DNA of 58,336 nucleotides from Opitutus sp. GAS368 (lineage in GTDB: Bacteria; Verrucomicrobiota; Verrucomicrobiia; Opitutales; Opitutaceae): positions 1 through 58,336 of the forward strand of contig CAMDRP010000009.1 of NCBI GenBank assembly GCA_945906965.1. The letters run 5' to 3'. Positions 47,466 to 56,478 of the stretch are shown here, in pieces; position 1 is the first letter of the stretch, and every line of letters starts with the position of its first letter. The translations under genes and the position numbers were made by a program. The notes under the pieces were generated by a model. The model was not told where the DNA came from. It saw only the letters and a program-made list of their open reading frames with translations, and ran no database searches.

Positions 47466-48208
47466 ACCGACTTGATCTCTGTAGTTTGCAGTCAAATCGC
47501 CGCGTGCCAAGGCACCGCGCCTTTACCTTGATCGAGCTGCTGACCGTGGTGGCGATTATCGGCATTCTTGCCGCGATCATCATTCCGACCGCCGGTGGTG
47601 CGCGTAAGTCCGCCAACAAGGCCAAGGTCCGCGCCCAGTTCGGCGCCTGGACTTCCGCCTTCGAAGCGTTCCGGCAGGAATATGGCGCCTACCCGCAGCT
47701 CTCCGCCACCGGTGCGCAGAAGCTCGTTAATCCGCTCGGCACTTCCACCAACGCCCAGCAGGTCCACTTGTTCCACGACATTCTCACCGGCCGCCGCCGT
47801 GATCCCTCCGCCGTTTGGCCGACCACGACAGCAGGCACTCCGCCGCCGCCCCAGGTCCAAAACAGCCGCCGCATCCAATTCGTGAACTTCGTCGATAACG
47901 ACTTTGTTTCCCAAACCGATGTGACCGCCGGTCGGGCCGCAGCCAATCAGCTCAACTTCGTCCGCGACGCGTTCTACAACACCTCCATCGCCTGCGTTAC
48001 CGACAGCAATCTCAACAGCGTCATCAACGGCAGCGACACCGCGGGAGGCTTTCCGCCGGTGACCGTTGCCGGCAGCACCACGGTGATCCGCGTCAGCGCC
48101 GCGACCTTACCAACAGGCACCACCGGCGGAGTGCACGCGGGCGTCATCTTTTACTCCGCGCCCCCCGGCTCGACGACCGAGGCCGACCTCATCCTCAGTT
48201 GGAAATGA
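47462..48208 (+). CDS. type II secretion pseudopilin-like protein, cassette gene 2
   Basis: The 248-aa protein has the prepilin motif HRAFTLIELLTVVAIIGILA (residue -1 Ala, +5 Glu) after a 19-residue basic leader, then a GspG-like FGAWTSAFEAFRQEYGAYPQL segment. The C-terminal part is variable and polar. It overlaps gene 1 by 4 nt and gene 3 by 4 nt (ATGA), giving a tightly coupled unit. It probably forms the major or a minor pseudopilin. Confidence 0.82.
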   Translation: MNRLDLCSLQSNRRVPRHRAFTLIELLTVVAIIGILAAIIIPTAGGARKSANKAKVRAQFGAWTSAFEAFRQEYGAYPQLSATGAQKLVNPLGTSTNAQQVHLFHDILTGRRRDPSAVWPTTTAGTPPPPQVQNSRRIQFVNFVDNDFVSQTDVTAGRAAANQLNFVRDAFYNTSIACVTDSNLNSVINGSDTAGGFPPVTVAGSTTVIRVSAATLPTGTTGGVHAGVIFYSAPPGSTTEADLILSWK

Positions 48209-48942
48209 GGCTTCGTCCGCCAGCTTTTACTTTGGCCCACCGCGCGTCCTTTGCGGCGCGCATTCGGGCGTTTACCCTCCTCGAGCTCTTGATCGTCGTC
48301 GGACTCATCGGCGTGCTCGTCGGTGGCGTCAGTCTAGCTCTCGGCGACAGTAGCGGGCGCTCGCTCGCCACCGCGCAGCAGCAGCTCGCTTCGCTGGTCG
48401 GGCAGGCGCGGGCCAACGCCGCGATCGGGCAAACCGAGACGCGCCTGCTTTTTTACGGCAATCCGCCGCCCGTGGGCGACGCCACCCGCTTCCTGCGGCA
48501 AGTTCAGCTCGTGCGCGCCGTCACCCCCGGCTCCGCCACGACGACGTGGGAACCCATCGGCCCGGCACTGACGTTGCCCCGGGGAATTTATTTGGTTCCG
48601 CCAACGACGGCGGGATTTATCGCGGCGGGCGTCGTCTGGCCGACCAACCCCGTCCCGCGCTCGACGCTGAATACACGGATCAACTACACCTTGGTTTCCG
48701 GCAACGCCCCGCTGATTCCGATTTTTGGTTCATCGTATTGGATCGAATTTTTGCCCAATGGTTCGCTGCGCTCGGATGCCGCGCTTCTTGCCGGCCAGCC
48801 CTACCCCAAACTAGCTATCGCTACGGCCGCGCTCTCGGCGACGAATTCACCACTTTTTAATAATCCCGGCGCGGTGCGTGGACTCATCATCCGCCCGGCT
48901 ACCGGGGCCGTGACCTACGTCAACGAAGCCGCCAGTTTCTGA
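48205..48942 (+). CDS. pseudopilin-like protein (GspH-like), cassette gene 3
   Basis: The 245-aa protein has the motif IRAFTLLELLIVVGLIGVLV at about residues 22-41, then AQQQLASLVGQARANAAIGQTETRL, typical of GspH-type minor pseudopilins. ATG 48205 overlaps the previous stop; a TTG at 48199 is a less likely start. Its Verru_Chthon cassette counterpart is probably the D protein, assigned from recollection of size and motif only. Confidence 0.8.
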   Translation: MRLRPPAFTLAHRASFAARIRAFTLLELLIVVGLIGVLVGGVSLALGDSSGRSLATAQQQLASLVGQARANAAIGQTETRLLFYGNPPPVGDATRFLRQVQLVRAVTPGSATTTWEPIGPALTLPRGIYLVPPTTAGFIAAGVVWPTNPVPRSTLNTRINYTLVSGNAPLIPIFGSSYWIEFLPNGSLRSDAALLAGQPYPKLAIATAALSATNSPLFNNPGAVRGLIIRPATGAVTYVNEAASF

Positions 48943-48947
48943 CCCCC

Positions 48948-49637
48948 GTGTCCGTCTTTTCACGCTCAGCTCTAAATGCTCAACCGCCACGCCGTCTCCG
49001 GCCAGGCTCGGCTTTCAGTTTGCTCGAAGTCGTGGTGGCCGTCGGTGTTTTTGCGATCGGCATCGTGGCGATTCTCGCCCTCTTCGCGCCGGCCGCCAAA
49101 TCCGTTTCCGCCAACGCCGAAGCTGAAGCCGCCGCCGCGGTGGCCCAAGCCCTCGCCGTGGATCTGCAGCGCCGCGTGGTTCCGGCGGACGCAGCCCCGT
49201 TTGCCGCCGTCACGGCATTGTTGAAGAAATCAACCGCCGCCGGCGGCCATGAACTCACGAACGACAACGCGCGCGCCGACTACGACATCGCCCGCGACCC
49301 GCAGCTGCTTTTTGCCAATCGCGACGGCACCAAAATCGGCACGTTTGCCGACACGACCGTGTGGGGTACGCCCAACTCCAACCGGGAGAAATTTTTCGAA
49401 ATCGCCCTCATCCGCAACGAGACGCTCTCGCCCCCGGCCGATCCCGCCGCCGATCCGCCCGTGAATCCCGATGCTACGGCGGCGTTTATCGCCTACACGG
49501 CGCGCATCCGTTGGCCGGCCTTCGTGGCTCTCTCCGGCGCGGGCGCGCAACAGGTCGGCGCTAACCCGGCCGGTGCCGTGCGTTTCGACCATAGTTCGAA
49601 GCTGTCGTTGTTCGTCACCGGAGCCGTCAAACGTTGA
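48948..49637 (+). CDS. pseudopilin-like protein (GspI-like), cassette gene 4
   Basis: The 229-aa protein starts at GTG 48948, 5 nt after gene 3. The prepilin segment is GSAFSLLEVVVAVGVFAIGI with the +5 Glu. The rest is Ala/Pro-rich with a periodic polar pattern, and size fits the minor pseudopilin (GspI or Verru_Chthon B) position. No catalytic motif is expected. Confidence 0.8.
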   Translation: MSVFSRSALNAQPPRRLRPGSAFSLLEVVVAVGVFAIGIVAILALFAPAAKSVSANAEAEAAAAVAQALAVDLQRRVVPADAAPFAAVTALLKKSTAAGGHELTNDNARADYDIARDPQLLFANRDGTKIGTFADTTVWGTPNSNREKFFEIALIRNETLSPPADPAADPPVNPDATAAFIAYTARIRWPAFVALSGAGAQQVGANPAGAVRFDHSSKLSLFVTGAVKR

Positions 49638-49642
49638 AAACG

Positions 49643-50749
49643 ATGACTCAGTGCTCCCGCCGCTTTGCGCCTCGGACGTCGGAAACGCGTCGCGGCTTCA
49701 CGCTGCTTGAATTGCTCGTCGCCGCGATGATCACGGCGTTGCTGGCGGGATTTCTCGCGGTCGTCGTCGGCGATGTCGCCGGCTTCTGGTCCCGCACGTC
49801 CGGCCGACTCACGACCGAGGCCCAAGCCCGGATCGTGCTCGATCAACTCACGCTCGATCTGCAGTCCGCGCACTTTGAAGACGACGGCAACACGTGGCTC
49901 GCCGCGACGGTGCAGAACGCGACCGCTGGCGTCCCAAACTGGATTTCTAACGACCAGAATCCCGCCCGCGCCAAGCCGGCGACGGCGCTTTCGCTGAGTA
50001 TGACCGCGGCCGACTTCTCCTCTGATGCCAACCGCTTTGGCGTCGCCGGCACGTGGCTCCGTTTTTATACGACCGCCCGGGGCACGAACCAAAATACCGG
50101 CGCCGCGCCGTTTGCCGTAAATGCTTCGGCCCCGGTCGCCGTTAGCTACCAGATTGTGCGTCGGATCGCGTCGACGGCAACCACCACGGCGGCGGCGCGG
50201 CGTTATCTCCTGCATCGCGCGCAAGTCCGCCCTGCGCTCAACGGCACCGCGCTGGGCACGCTTGAGGCCGGCCAAACCATCACCGCCCCGGCTTACACGC
50301 GCACGACTCCCGCCGCCGGCAACACCGGGGTCAACGGCGACCCGCGCACCGTGCGCGCGCCCACGCTCGACTCGGTCATCGCCGACAACGTCATCGACTT
50401 CGGCGTGCGCCTCTACGTGCGCGACGCCGCGACCACGGGCGGACTGAGACTCGTGTTTCCCGCCACCAGTGCCGGTGTACCGGCCAACACGCCGCTGGCT
50501 TACGTCGCGAATGTGCCCCCGGGCGGCAACGGCTCCGATTCCTTCGCCAACCGTATGCCGGACGTGGTCGATGTCTCGGTGCGTATTCTCACGGAAAAAG
50601 GCGCCGACCTGATTCGCGGCTACGAAAGCATCACCCAGACGGTTTTCGCTCCGCCGGGAGTTACGCCCCAAGCTTACTGGTGGGAGATTGCCCGCGCCAA
50701 CTCCCGCGTTTTCACCCGCCGGATCGTCCTCCGCGCCGAACCCCTCTGA
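49643..50749 (+). CDS. pseudopilin-like protein (GspJ-like), cassette gene 5
   Basis: The 368-aa protein has prepilin motif RRGFTLLELLVAAMITALLA and then a GspJ-like helix (LTTEAQARIVLDQLTLDLQSAHF). This is the only one of the five with Gly at -1 of the cleavage site. ATG 49643 is used here; a TTG three codons earlier overlaps the previous stop (TTGA) and is possible. It resembles the Verru_Chthon cassette C protein. Confidence 0.8.
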   Translation: MTQCSRRFAPRTSETRRGFTLLELLVAAMITALLAGFLAVVVGDVAGFWSRTSGRLTTEAQARIVLDQLTLDLQSAHFEDDGNTWLAATVQNATAGVPNWISNDQNPARAKPATALSLSMTAADFSSDANRFGVAGTWLRFYTTARGTNQNTGAAPFAVNASAPVAVSYQIVRRIASTATTTAAARRYLLHRAQVRPALNGTALGTLEAGQTITAPAYTRTTPAAGNTGVNGDPRTVRAPTLDSVIADNVIDFGVRLYVRDAATTGGLRLVFPATSAGVPANTPLAYVANVPPGGNGSDSFANRMPDVVDVSVRILTEKGADLIRGYESITQTVFAPPGVTPQAYWWEIARANSRVFTRRIVLRAEPL

Positions 50750-50751
50750 GC

Positions 50752-53700
50752 GTGCCCCTTTCTCAACTTTTAACTCTTAGCTCTCAACGTGCGCCGGATC
50801 CGCGACGCTCCCGCGGTTTCGCCCTGCTCATCACGCTCACGTTGCTCGCGTTTGTGGTGCTGCTGCTCGTCGGGCTTGCCAGCTACACGCGGATTGAAAC
50901 TGCCGTCGCCGGTAATTTTCAAAAACAAGCCCAAGCCCGCCAAAACGCTCAGCTCGCCCTCGACGTTGCCCTCGCTCAACTCCAAAAGCACGCCGGCCAC
51001 GACACCCGCGTGACGGCCAGCGCGGAGTCGTTTGGCGGCAGCGCGAACACAAGCCACTATGCCGGGGTTTGGGATGCTACCGCCTCCGGTGCGGACCCGG
51101 TTTCGTGGCTCGTGAGCGGCAACGAGATCAACCCTTTGGCCCGCACCCCCGTCGCGCCCGGCGCCAGCACCGTCGAATTGGTCGGTCGCCAAACGACCGG
51201 CACCGCCAACGCGGTGCTCGCGCCCCTCGTCGCCCTGACTTCCGTCGGCGTCCCCGGCCAAGCGGGCGCGACGGCCGCGACCATCGGCCGCTACGCCTGG
51301 TGGATCGGCGATCAGGGGGTGAAAGCTCCTGTCGGCCTACGCGACACCACGGACGGCGTTGATTATGCCCCGTTTGATTCCGCCGAACTCCGCAGTCGAA
51401 TCCGCCAACAGATTTCGCTCGGAGCCGGCCCGGCCAACTTTGAACCGCGCGATGCTGGCAACGCCTTGCTCGTCCCCAATCTGAAAGCCGCCAACCAACT
51501 CGCATTCCTCCGGACACCCGGCGGAACCGCCGCCGGTCTCGCCACCCTGCAGGCCAACTACGCCGCTTGGTCGCCCAATAATTTCAACGTCCTCGCCGAC
51601 ACCGCCGGCACCGGCCTGAAGCGCGACCTCTCAATCGATCCTTCGCTCCTCGGCGCAAGCGCGCAGGCGTGGCTCGATTACTCGACCTACATGGAGAGCC
51701 CCGACGCCTCCGCAATCAGCGCGTTCCCGCCGATCCCCGCGATCACGCCGGAGTCGATCCGGCGTCGCTATGTGATGCAGCCAAGTGGTACAACGTCCGG
51801 GCTAGCGCCGGTGCTGAGTTATTTTGGCCTGAGTTTCAGTTTTCGAAATGACAGTTCCGACTCGTCCCTTGAAGTCGCGGCACGCTGTGTGGTCGGCCTG
51901 TGGAATCCCTACACGGCTGCGTTGGTGCCGGAGGATTTGGAATTGGTGATCACGGCGGGCTTACCCGACGTCTTGGTCCAGGATAGTCTTGGCGTCGAAA
52001 AAATGGTGCAATTACAGACAATCCTCGGCTCGGGCACCGGGCTGAAATTTACCCTGCCGTTTACCAGTAACAGCACCGATGCCGACCGCTCGTCGTGGTT
52101 TCCGGGTCGAGTTTACAATTGGTCGGCCACATCTGGCACGGGTCAAACCGGCACGACCGGAAATTCGATGGCGTTTTGCGTCCGAGATTCAACTCCTCAA
52201 AGCGGCGCAGGAGTTGTCTGGCCTGTGGGCTCTCCCTTGACGGCAACCTCGACCGCGGTGCCCGTAACACGGCAGTGCTTCATCGCAACTCCGACCACGT
52301 TGACCATTGAACTCCGCCGAGCCTCCGATGGGGTGAAACTCGCAGAGTTTAAATCGGTGCAGTTTGACGATATCCTCGGCGGCACAAACCTGATCGAGAC
52401 CAACGCGAGTAGTTTCGATTTCGCGTTTATCTTTCGTCTGCCCGACCGCGCCGAACAAACGTTGGTCGATTCGCCGACTTGGCTGCAAGCCTCGGGTCGA
52501 GATCCCCGCGAGAGTTCTTTTCCGACTGACGGCTATCTGGTTCCCGGGGGGAACGGCAACAAAGCCGAGCAGTTTGGTGGTCCAGGTATTTCCCAATTTG
52601 CGGACACCTTTCCCAGCTTGCTGCTCGATCGCTCGCCCGGAGAAAAGAGTTTTAACGAAGATGCCCCGGTGTTCGAGCTGCCGCGTGGCCCGTTGCTTTC
52701 GCTCGGGGCGCTCCAGCACCTCCCGCTCTTCGGTGGGCGGCCGTTTTCCATCGGCAACTCCTGGGGCGCAATCGCGGACATCAATGGCACGCCTGCCGCC
52801 CAGCTTTTTGATCGATTCTTCTTTTCCGGTCTTACGTCGGCTGTGACTCCCGTGACCGAGGGCAACGCCCTCGTGCTGCCCAATCCGCTGCTTCGCGTCA
52901 CCCCGCGTTCTGCGACCGGCGCGCCGACTACCGTCGATGATCTGCGCTCGGCTCTGAATGCTCGCTCCTCAAAGTTCCTGCTTCAAGGTGGCGCGTTCAA
53001 CGTGAACTCGACCAATGTCGCCGCGTGGGCCGCCGTCCTCCGATCCGTGCGCTTTCCTGCTACCGCTTTCAATTACCTTGATGCCGATGTCGCCACCGGC
53101 ACGGCCCCGGACACCGGCGAGACCAGGGCTTCGGAGCAGTCAGGCGACGCGCGTTTTTTTCGTTTCTCCCATTCGGCGCAGGAGACTTACAAGGCCGAGT
53201 CCGGCCTCGCCGCCGGGGCCGGCAACACGTCTGCGGCCAACACTCACCTCTTCCGTCAAGGCATGATCACCCTCGACGCGACCAAGGTCACCGCGCTCGC
53301 TGCGCAGATCGTCGCGCTCATCCGGGGCCGGCACGCCGCGAGTGGACCGTTCCGTTCGCTTGCCGAGTTTCTCTCTCCGGCACCGGACTACCTCGATGCC
53401 GCCGGCGGGCAAATCAGCATCCTAGAGAAAGCCATCGCCGAAGCGGCCATCAACGTCGATACCGCCGGCAACCCTATTGAGTTCTCCTCCCAGTTTCTTA
53501 CTCAAGGCGACATCATGACGGCGCTGGCGCCCGTTCTTTTCCCGCGCTCCGACACCTTCGTCATTCGCACTTATGGCGAAGCGGTGAATCCCGCGACCGG
53601 GGCCACCGAGGGCAAAGCCTGGTGCGAGGCCATCGTCCAGCGCACGCCGGACTATTTCGACCCCGCCGATGACGCGACGGTCGCTCTGGCTGACCTCACC

Positions 53701-53775
53701 AGCGAGGCGAACAAGACCTACGGCCGCCGCTTCAAGGTCGTCTCCTTCCGATGGCTTACGCGCTCCGATATTTGA
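50752..53775 (+). CDS. large GspK-like cassette protein (Verru_Chthon cassette A type)
   Basis: The 1007-aa protein begins at GTG 50752, 2 nt after gene 5. It carries SRGFALLITLTLLAFVVLLL, a prepilin-like signal lacking the +5 Glu, as in GspK. The next region QAQARQNAQLALDVALAQLQKHAG matches the start of Verru_Chthon cassette A proteins. The remaining 900 residues form a polar, largely beta region with Asp/Thr/Ser repeats and presumably sit at the pilus tip. An ATG upstream (50680) lies inside gene 5 and is less likely. It overlaps the following gene by 25 nt. Confidence 0.85.
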   Translation: MPLSQLLTLSSQRAPDPRRSRGFALLITLTLLAFVVLLLVGLASYTRIETAVAGNFQKQAQARQNAQLALDVALAQLQKHAGHDTRVTASAESFGGSANTSHYAGVWDATASGADPVSWLVSGNEINPLARTPVAPGASTVELVGRQTTGTANAVLAPLVALTSVGVPGQAGATAATIGRYAWWIGDQGVKAPVGLRDTTDGVDYAPFDSAELRSRIRQQISLGAGPANFEPRDAGNALLVPNLKAANQLAFLRTPGGTAAGLATLQANYAAWSPNNFNVLADTAGTGLKRDLSIDPSLLGASAQAWLDYSTYMESPDASAISAFPPIPAITPESIRRRYVMQPSGTTSGLAPVLSYFGLSFSFRNDSSDSSLEVAARCVVGLWNPYTAALVPEDLELVITAGLPDVLVQDSLGVEKMVQLQTILGSGTGLKFTLPFTSNSTDADRSSWFPGRVYNWSATSGTGQTGTTGNSMAFCVRDSTPQSGAGVVWPVGSPLTATSTAVPVTRQCFIATPTTLTIELRRASDGVKLAEFKSVQFDDILGGTNLIETNASSFDFAFIFRLPDRAEQTLVDSPTWLQASGRDPRESSFPTDGYLVPGGNGNKAEQFGGPGISQFADTFPSLLLDRSPGEKSFNEDAPVFELPRGPLLSLGALQHLPLFGGRPFSIGNSWGAIADINGTPAAQLFDRFFFSGLTSAVTPVTEGNALVLPNPLLRVTPRSATGAPTTVDDLRSALNARSSKFLLQGGAFNVNSTNVAAWAAVLRSVRFPATAFNYLDADVATGTAPDTGETRASEQSGDARFFRFSHSAQETYKAESGLAAGAGNTSAANTHLFRQGMITLDATKVTALAAQIVALIRGRHAASGPFRSLAEFLSPAPDYLDAAGGQISILEKAIAEAAINVDTAGNPIEFSSQFLTQGDIMTALAPVLFPRSDTFVIRTYGEAVNPATGATEGKAWCEAIVQRTPDYFDPADDATVALADLTSEANKTYGRRFKVVSFRWLTRSDI

Positions 53776-54443
53776 TTTTGGCGCTCTGCGCCGGTGGCTT
53801 TCTCTCGGCCGCCGAACCTGCGCCAGCGGGGGCCCAAGCCGTGCGGTTCACGGTATTTAGTCCGCGCGCGGTCAATGGGCTCACGTTTACGCCGCGGCCG
53901 GGGCGAGCGCCCAAACCGCTGGTGTTGTACCCCACGGCGCGTTCGCCGCGCTACGATTACGTCGGGGTGATGCCGCTGCGCATAACCGATGCTAAGACCA
54001 ACACCGTCGTCGCCGAGGTCACGGTACCGCGCGAGATTTCAACGGCTTTGCTCCTACTTGTGCCGCTCGAGCCTGCTCCGACTGCTGGGCTGCGGTATCA
54101 AACATATGTCCTCGATGATACGGCGGCTCGTCAGCCGGCGGGAACCCTAGCGATTATTAATTTTAGTGGCTTCGAACTCGCCGGTACACTCGACGGCAAG
54201 CCGCTCGCGCTAACCGCTGGGCTGAATGCAGTGACACCGCTTGGGCGTTCGGCGGCACTCACGTTGCGCACGACGGTCAAAAATCGCACCTATCAAGCCT
54301 ACGCCGGCAACGTCGAACTCGGTAAAAACGAGCGCGCGCTTTTGCTGCTGTTGCCGCCTTTTTACCGCGGTTCGCTTGAGGTCCAGTCGCGGTTATTGAT
54401 CGACGCTATCTTGGTAGAGAAAGGCCCGATAAGGCATCCTTAA
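53751..54443 (+). CDS. exported protein ending the pseudopilin cassette
   Basis: The 230-aa protein has a signal peptide (MAYALRYLILALCAGGFLSA) followed by beta-strand-rich sequence (PLVLYPTARSPRYDYVGVMP, LAIINFSGFELAGTLDGKPL). I recognise no family. It overlaps the 1007-aa gene by 25 nt, so it is likely part of the same transcript and may be a periplasmic subunit of the secretion complex. Its 3' end overlaps the convergent winged-helix gene by 38 nt. Confidence 0.72.
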   Translation: MAYALRYLILALCAGGFLSAAEPAPAGAQAVRFTVFSPRAVNGLTFTPRPGRAPKPLVLYPTARSPRYDYVGVMPLRITDAKTNTVVAEVTVPREISTALLLLVPLEPAPTAGLRYQTYVLDDTAARQPAGTLAIINFSGFELAGTLDGKPLALTAGLNAVTPLGRSAALTLRTTVKNRTYQAYAGNVELGKNERALLLLLPPFYRGSLEVQSRLLIDAILVEKGPIRHP

Positions 54444-55545
54444 AAAGCCATTTCGTAGGTTCGTTTTTTCCTGCCTTGGTTGGTAAACGAACCTGTTCCG
54501 CTTGCATTTGTTTCTGCGGGTTCGCTTCGGAGGATTGCAGGTAATTGATGAGACCGCGCAGCCTTTCGAGGTTCGCAACTAACGCCGCTTCTCCGGTTAA
54601 TCCTGCTGAAACACTCGGCCAAAGGCGGGTTGGAAGTAGCTCCGCTGCCGGAGCCACGGCACGGTCCAACTCGATTGATTGGACGGCAACGGACATTGCA
54701 AACAATCCGGGGTGCTCTAACACGTCATTCACCCGCTGCAAGAGACCAAAGACTCCAACCCACGGTATCCACTGGGGGAATTCTTTAGGATCAGTCCACG
54801 TCATGAGGTAATGCCACTCGGAGTGGCGTAGACCGAAACGTTTTTCACGGCCTACACGTAAGGCGCCGAGGTGGCCGGATTGGGTAAGTTCATTAAGAAC
54901 AGACTGGATCGAGCCGCGGAAGTAACCGGTGGCGCGGGCGATCTCTGCGGGGTGTCCGGTTTCGTGTGTGAGTAACCAGGCCATAACTTCGGCCCGGGTC
55001 TGCAGGCCGAAGAGGGCGCGTAGTTTAAAAATAAAGGTGGAGGGTTGGTCGGGCTTGGGCCTCTGGCTAAGACCGCGTAGTTCGACCGCCGGGCGCTGCC
55101 ATCCCCAGGTTAGCCACGCGTCGTCGCAGCGTCCGATCACCGGCAGATGCGCAAAGAGTGGGCGGGGTTCCACATTGGGGGAGGGGAAGAGTGCTCGAGC
55201 GGCGACGCTACGCCACTTGGGGTGGGCTTTGGCCTTGGTCAGTTGGGCTGCGATAGCCGCAAGTACCGTAGCCTCTCCGAGGGCATGTTCTTTTTGGAGT
55301 CGCCCCAGACGCTGGAGGTTAATTCTGTCGGCGTTTAGTTGGAGCCAATCGAGGACTTCGTCAAATAGCCGCGCGTCACGCCTAGCGATGCGTGTCGAAA
55401 ATAGGAGCAAGGCCTCCGGATCTATGAGCCATTCATCGCTGGAGTGCACCGAGCCAGATACGCCGAGTGCTGACCACTGGCGCCAGAGAAAGCCGAGGAG
55501 TGCCTCGTGAAAATGAGGACTAAATTTGGTGAGCAAGGTTTCCAT
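54406..55545 (-). CDS. winged-helix domain protein paired with a nucleotidyltransferase
   Basis: The 379-aa protein has an N-terminal helical region and a winged-helix segment near residues 205-250 (GHPAEIARATGYFRGSIQSVLNEL, then GHLGALRVGREKRFGL), typical of transcription regulators. It begins 26 nt inside the upstream nucleotidyltransferase gene, so the two are one operon. Such wHTH/NTase pairs resemble AbiE-like toxin-antitoxin loci in outline, with the HTH protein as repressor/antitoxin, but I cannot assign a known type. The last part also contains a 10-bp inverted repeat (54457-54494). Confidence 0.65.
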   Translation of the reverse strand: METLLTKFSPHFHEALLGFLWRQWSALGVSGSVHSSDEWLIDPEALLLFSTRIARRDARLFDEVLDWLQLNADRINLQRLGRLQKEHALGEATVLAAIAAQLTKAKAHPKWRSVAARALFPSPNVEPRPLFAHLPVIGRCDDAWLTWGWQRPAVELRGLSQRPKPDQPSTFIFKLRALFGLQTRAEVMAWLLTHETGHPAEIARATGYFRGSIQSVLNELTQSGHLGALRVGREKRFGLRHSEWHYLMTWTDPKEFPQWIPWVGVFGLLQRVNDVLEHPGLFAMSVAVQSIELDRAVAPAAELLPTRLWPSVSAGLTGEAALVANLERLRGLINYLQSSEANPQKQMQAEQVRLPTKAGKNEPTKWLFKDALSGLSLPR

Positions 55546-56116
55546 GACCGAGTTGGGTTAGCATCTGAATCATATTGAAACGGAAGGGCTCCGAGGGATC
55601 TTGCGTGCGAGCCCAAACGGCGGACGCGAGTAATTCCGCGGCAGTGGGAGCGAGATCGAGCAGGTCTTGCAAGTGGCGGCCACCATCACGGTCCACTGCC
55701 GCATGGAGTTTTAGAAATATTTGATCCAAGAGGCCGATAAAGCTAATGGTTAAGTTCGGACTATATTCCCGGGTGACGAGACGGGTGGCTATGCCAGCTG
55801 GTAGCCCGCAGCGGAACAGGGTGTCCTCGGCCATCTGGGCGTTAAGCCAACCAGCGGGCAGGCCGAGCTGGTTGCGCACATCCTCAGCGGCAATGAGGAG
55901 CCAATTTGCCAAAGGGCGGGGGCTAATGATGTCGTCGGCGTGAATCTGACCGAGTATGTCCACATCTTGGGTAGCGCTGAGGCGTACTAAACCGAGAGCG
56001 ATCAGAGAGGAACCGCCTCAGACGACGAAATGGTGTGCCGGATGTTTACGTACCTCCATGATCTCGCCGAGTAGAGCGAGTGCACGATGGAGGGATTCAG
56101 CCGTGATAGGTTTCAT
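55520..56116 (-). pseudogene. nucleotidyltransferase with in-frame TGA just before its GGSS motif
   Basis: Reading from ATG 56116 gives MKPITAESLHRALALLGEIM... and HHFVV, then a TGA codon (56020-56018), then GGSSLIALGLVRLSATQDVD in the same frame to the stop at 55520 (198 codons in all). The GGSS and DVD pair is the nucleotidyltransferase catalytic pattern; relatives I recall have Cys where TGA stands (VVCGGS). Only one base separates it from an intact gene, so it is a fresh nonsense mutation, a sequencing error or recoding. The downstream wHTH gene overlaps its end by 26 nt. A restart at GTG 55963 would lose the GGSS motif. Confidence 0.75.
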
Positions 56117-56124
56117 TTTACTAT

Positions 56125-56149
56125 TAAAACAACCAATATGATTGTTTTA
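56125..56149. promoter_or_regulatory. operator-like palindrome upstream of the nucleotidyltransferase operon
   Basis: A nearly perfect 25-bp palindrome (TAAAACAA 56125-56132 and TTGTTTTA 56142-56149, inner half CAATATG with one mismatched pair) lies 9 bp upstream of the ATG at 56116. Its position suggests binding by the wHTH protein of the same operon. This is inferred from position and symmetry only. Confidence 0.45.
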
Positions 56150-56438
56150 TATGTAAATAAAGAGAAAAATTAACATTTTAAACAGAGAAGCCTCATCGGT
56201 AAATTGACGATAGCGAGACGTCCGTGCTGTGACTTTTCCATTTTTGCTTGCCTGCTATCTTCCAGCATCCGTAGTAAATCGTATTGTTATTTGTGCCTTA
56301 GCAGCACGTGAGTTTTTGTTTTTTGCCAATTCCTTTATCGTCCTTTCTTAACTTAGCTTAAACTTGAGTTTAAGTTGTAGAAAATGAGTGAAAAGATAAG
56401 AATCCATAAGACATAACCCATTGATAAATATTATATAT
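56150..56438. other. AT-rich non-coding stretch before the tRNA remnant
   Basis: No gene could be supported here. Base composition drops sharply to AT-rich compared with the rest of the window. Several short ORF-like frames have no recognisable product. The stretch leads into the truncated tRNA-Met. Confidence 0.5.

Positions 56439-56478
<40 letters not shown>

Noticed and set aside
55978-56020. Selenocysteine insertion element at the TGA
   Set aside because: The inverted repeat begins at the TGA itself, no SECIS-type bulge/loop was recognised, and the family is not a known selenoprotein. It is mentioned only as an alternative to be excluded.
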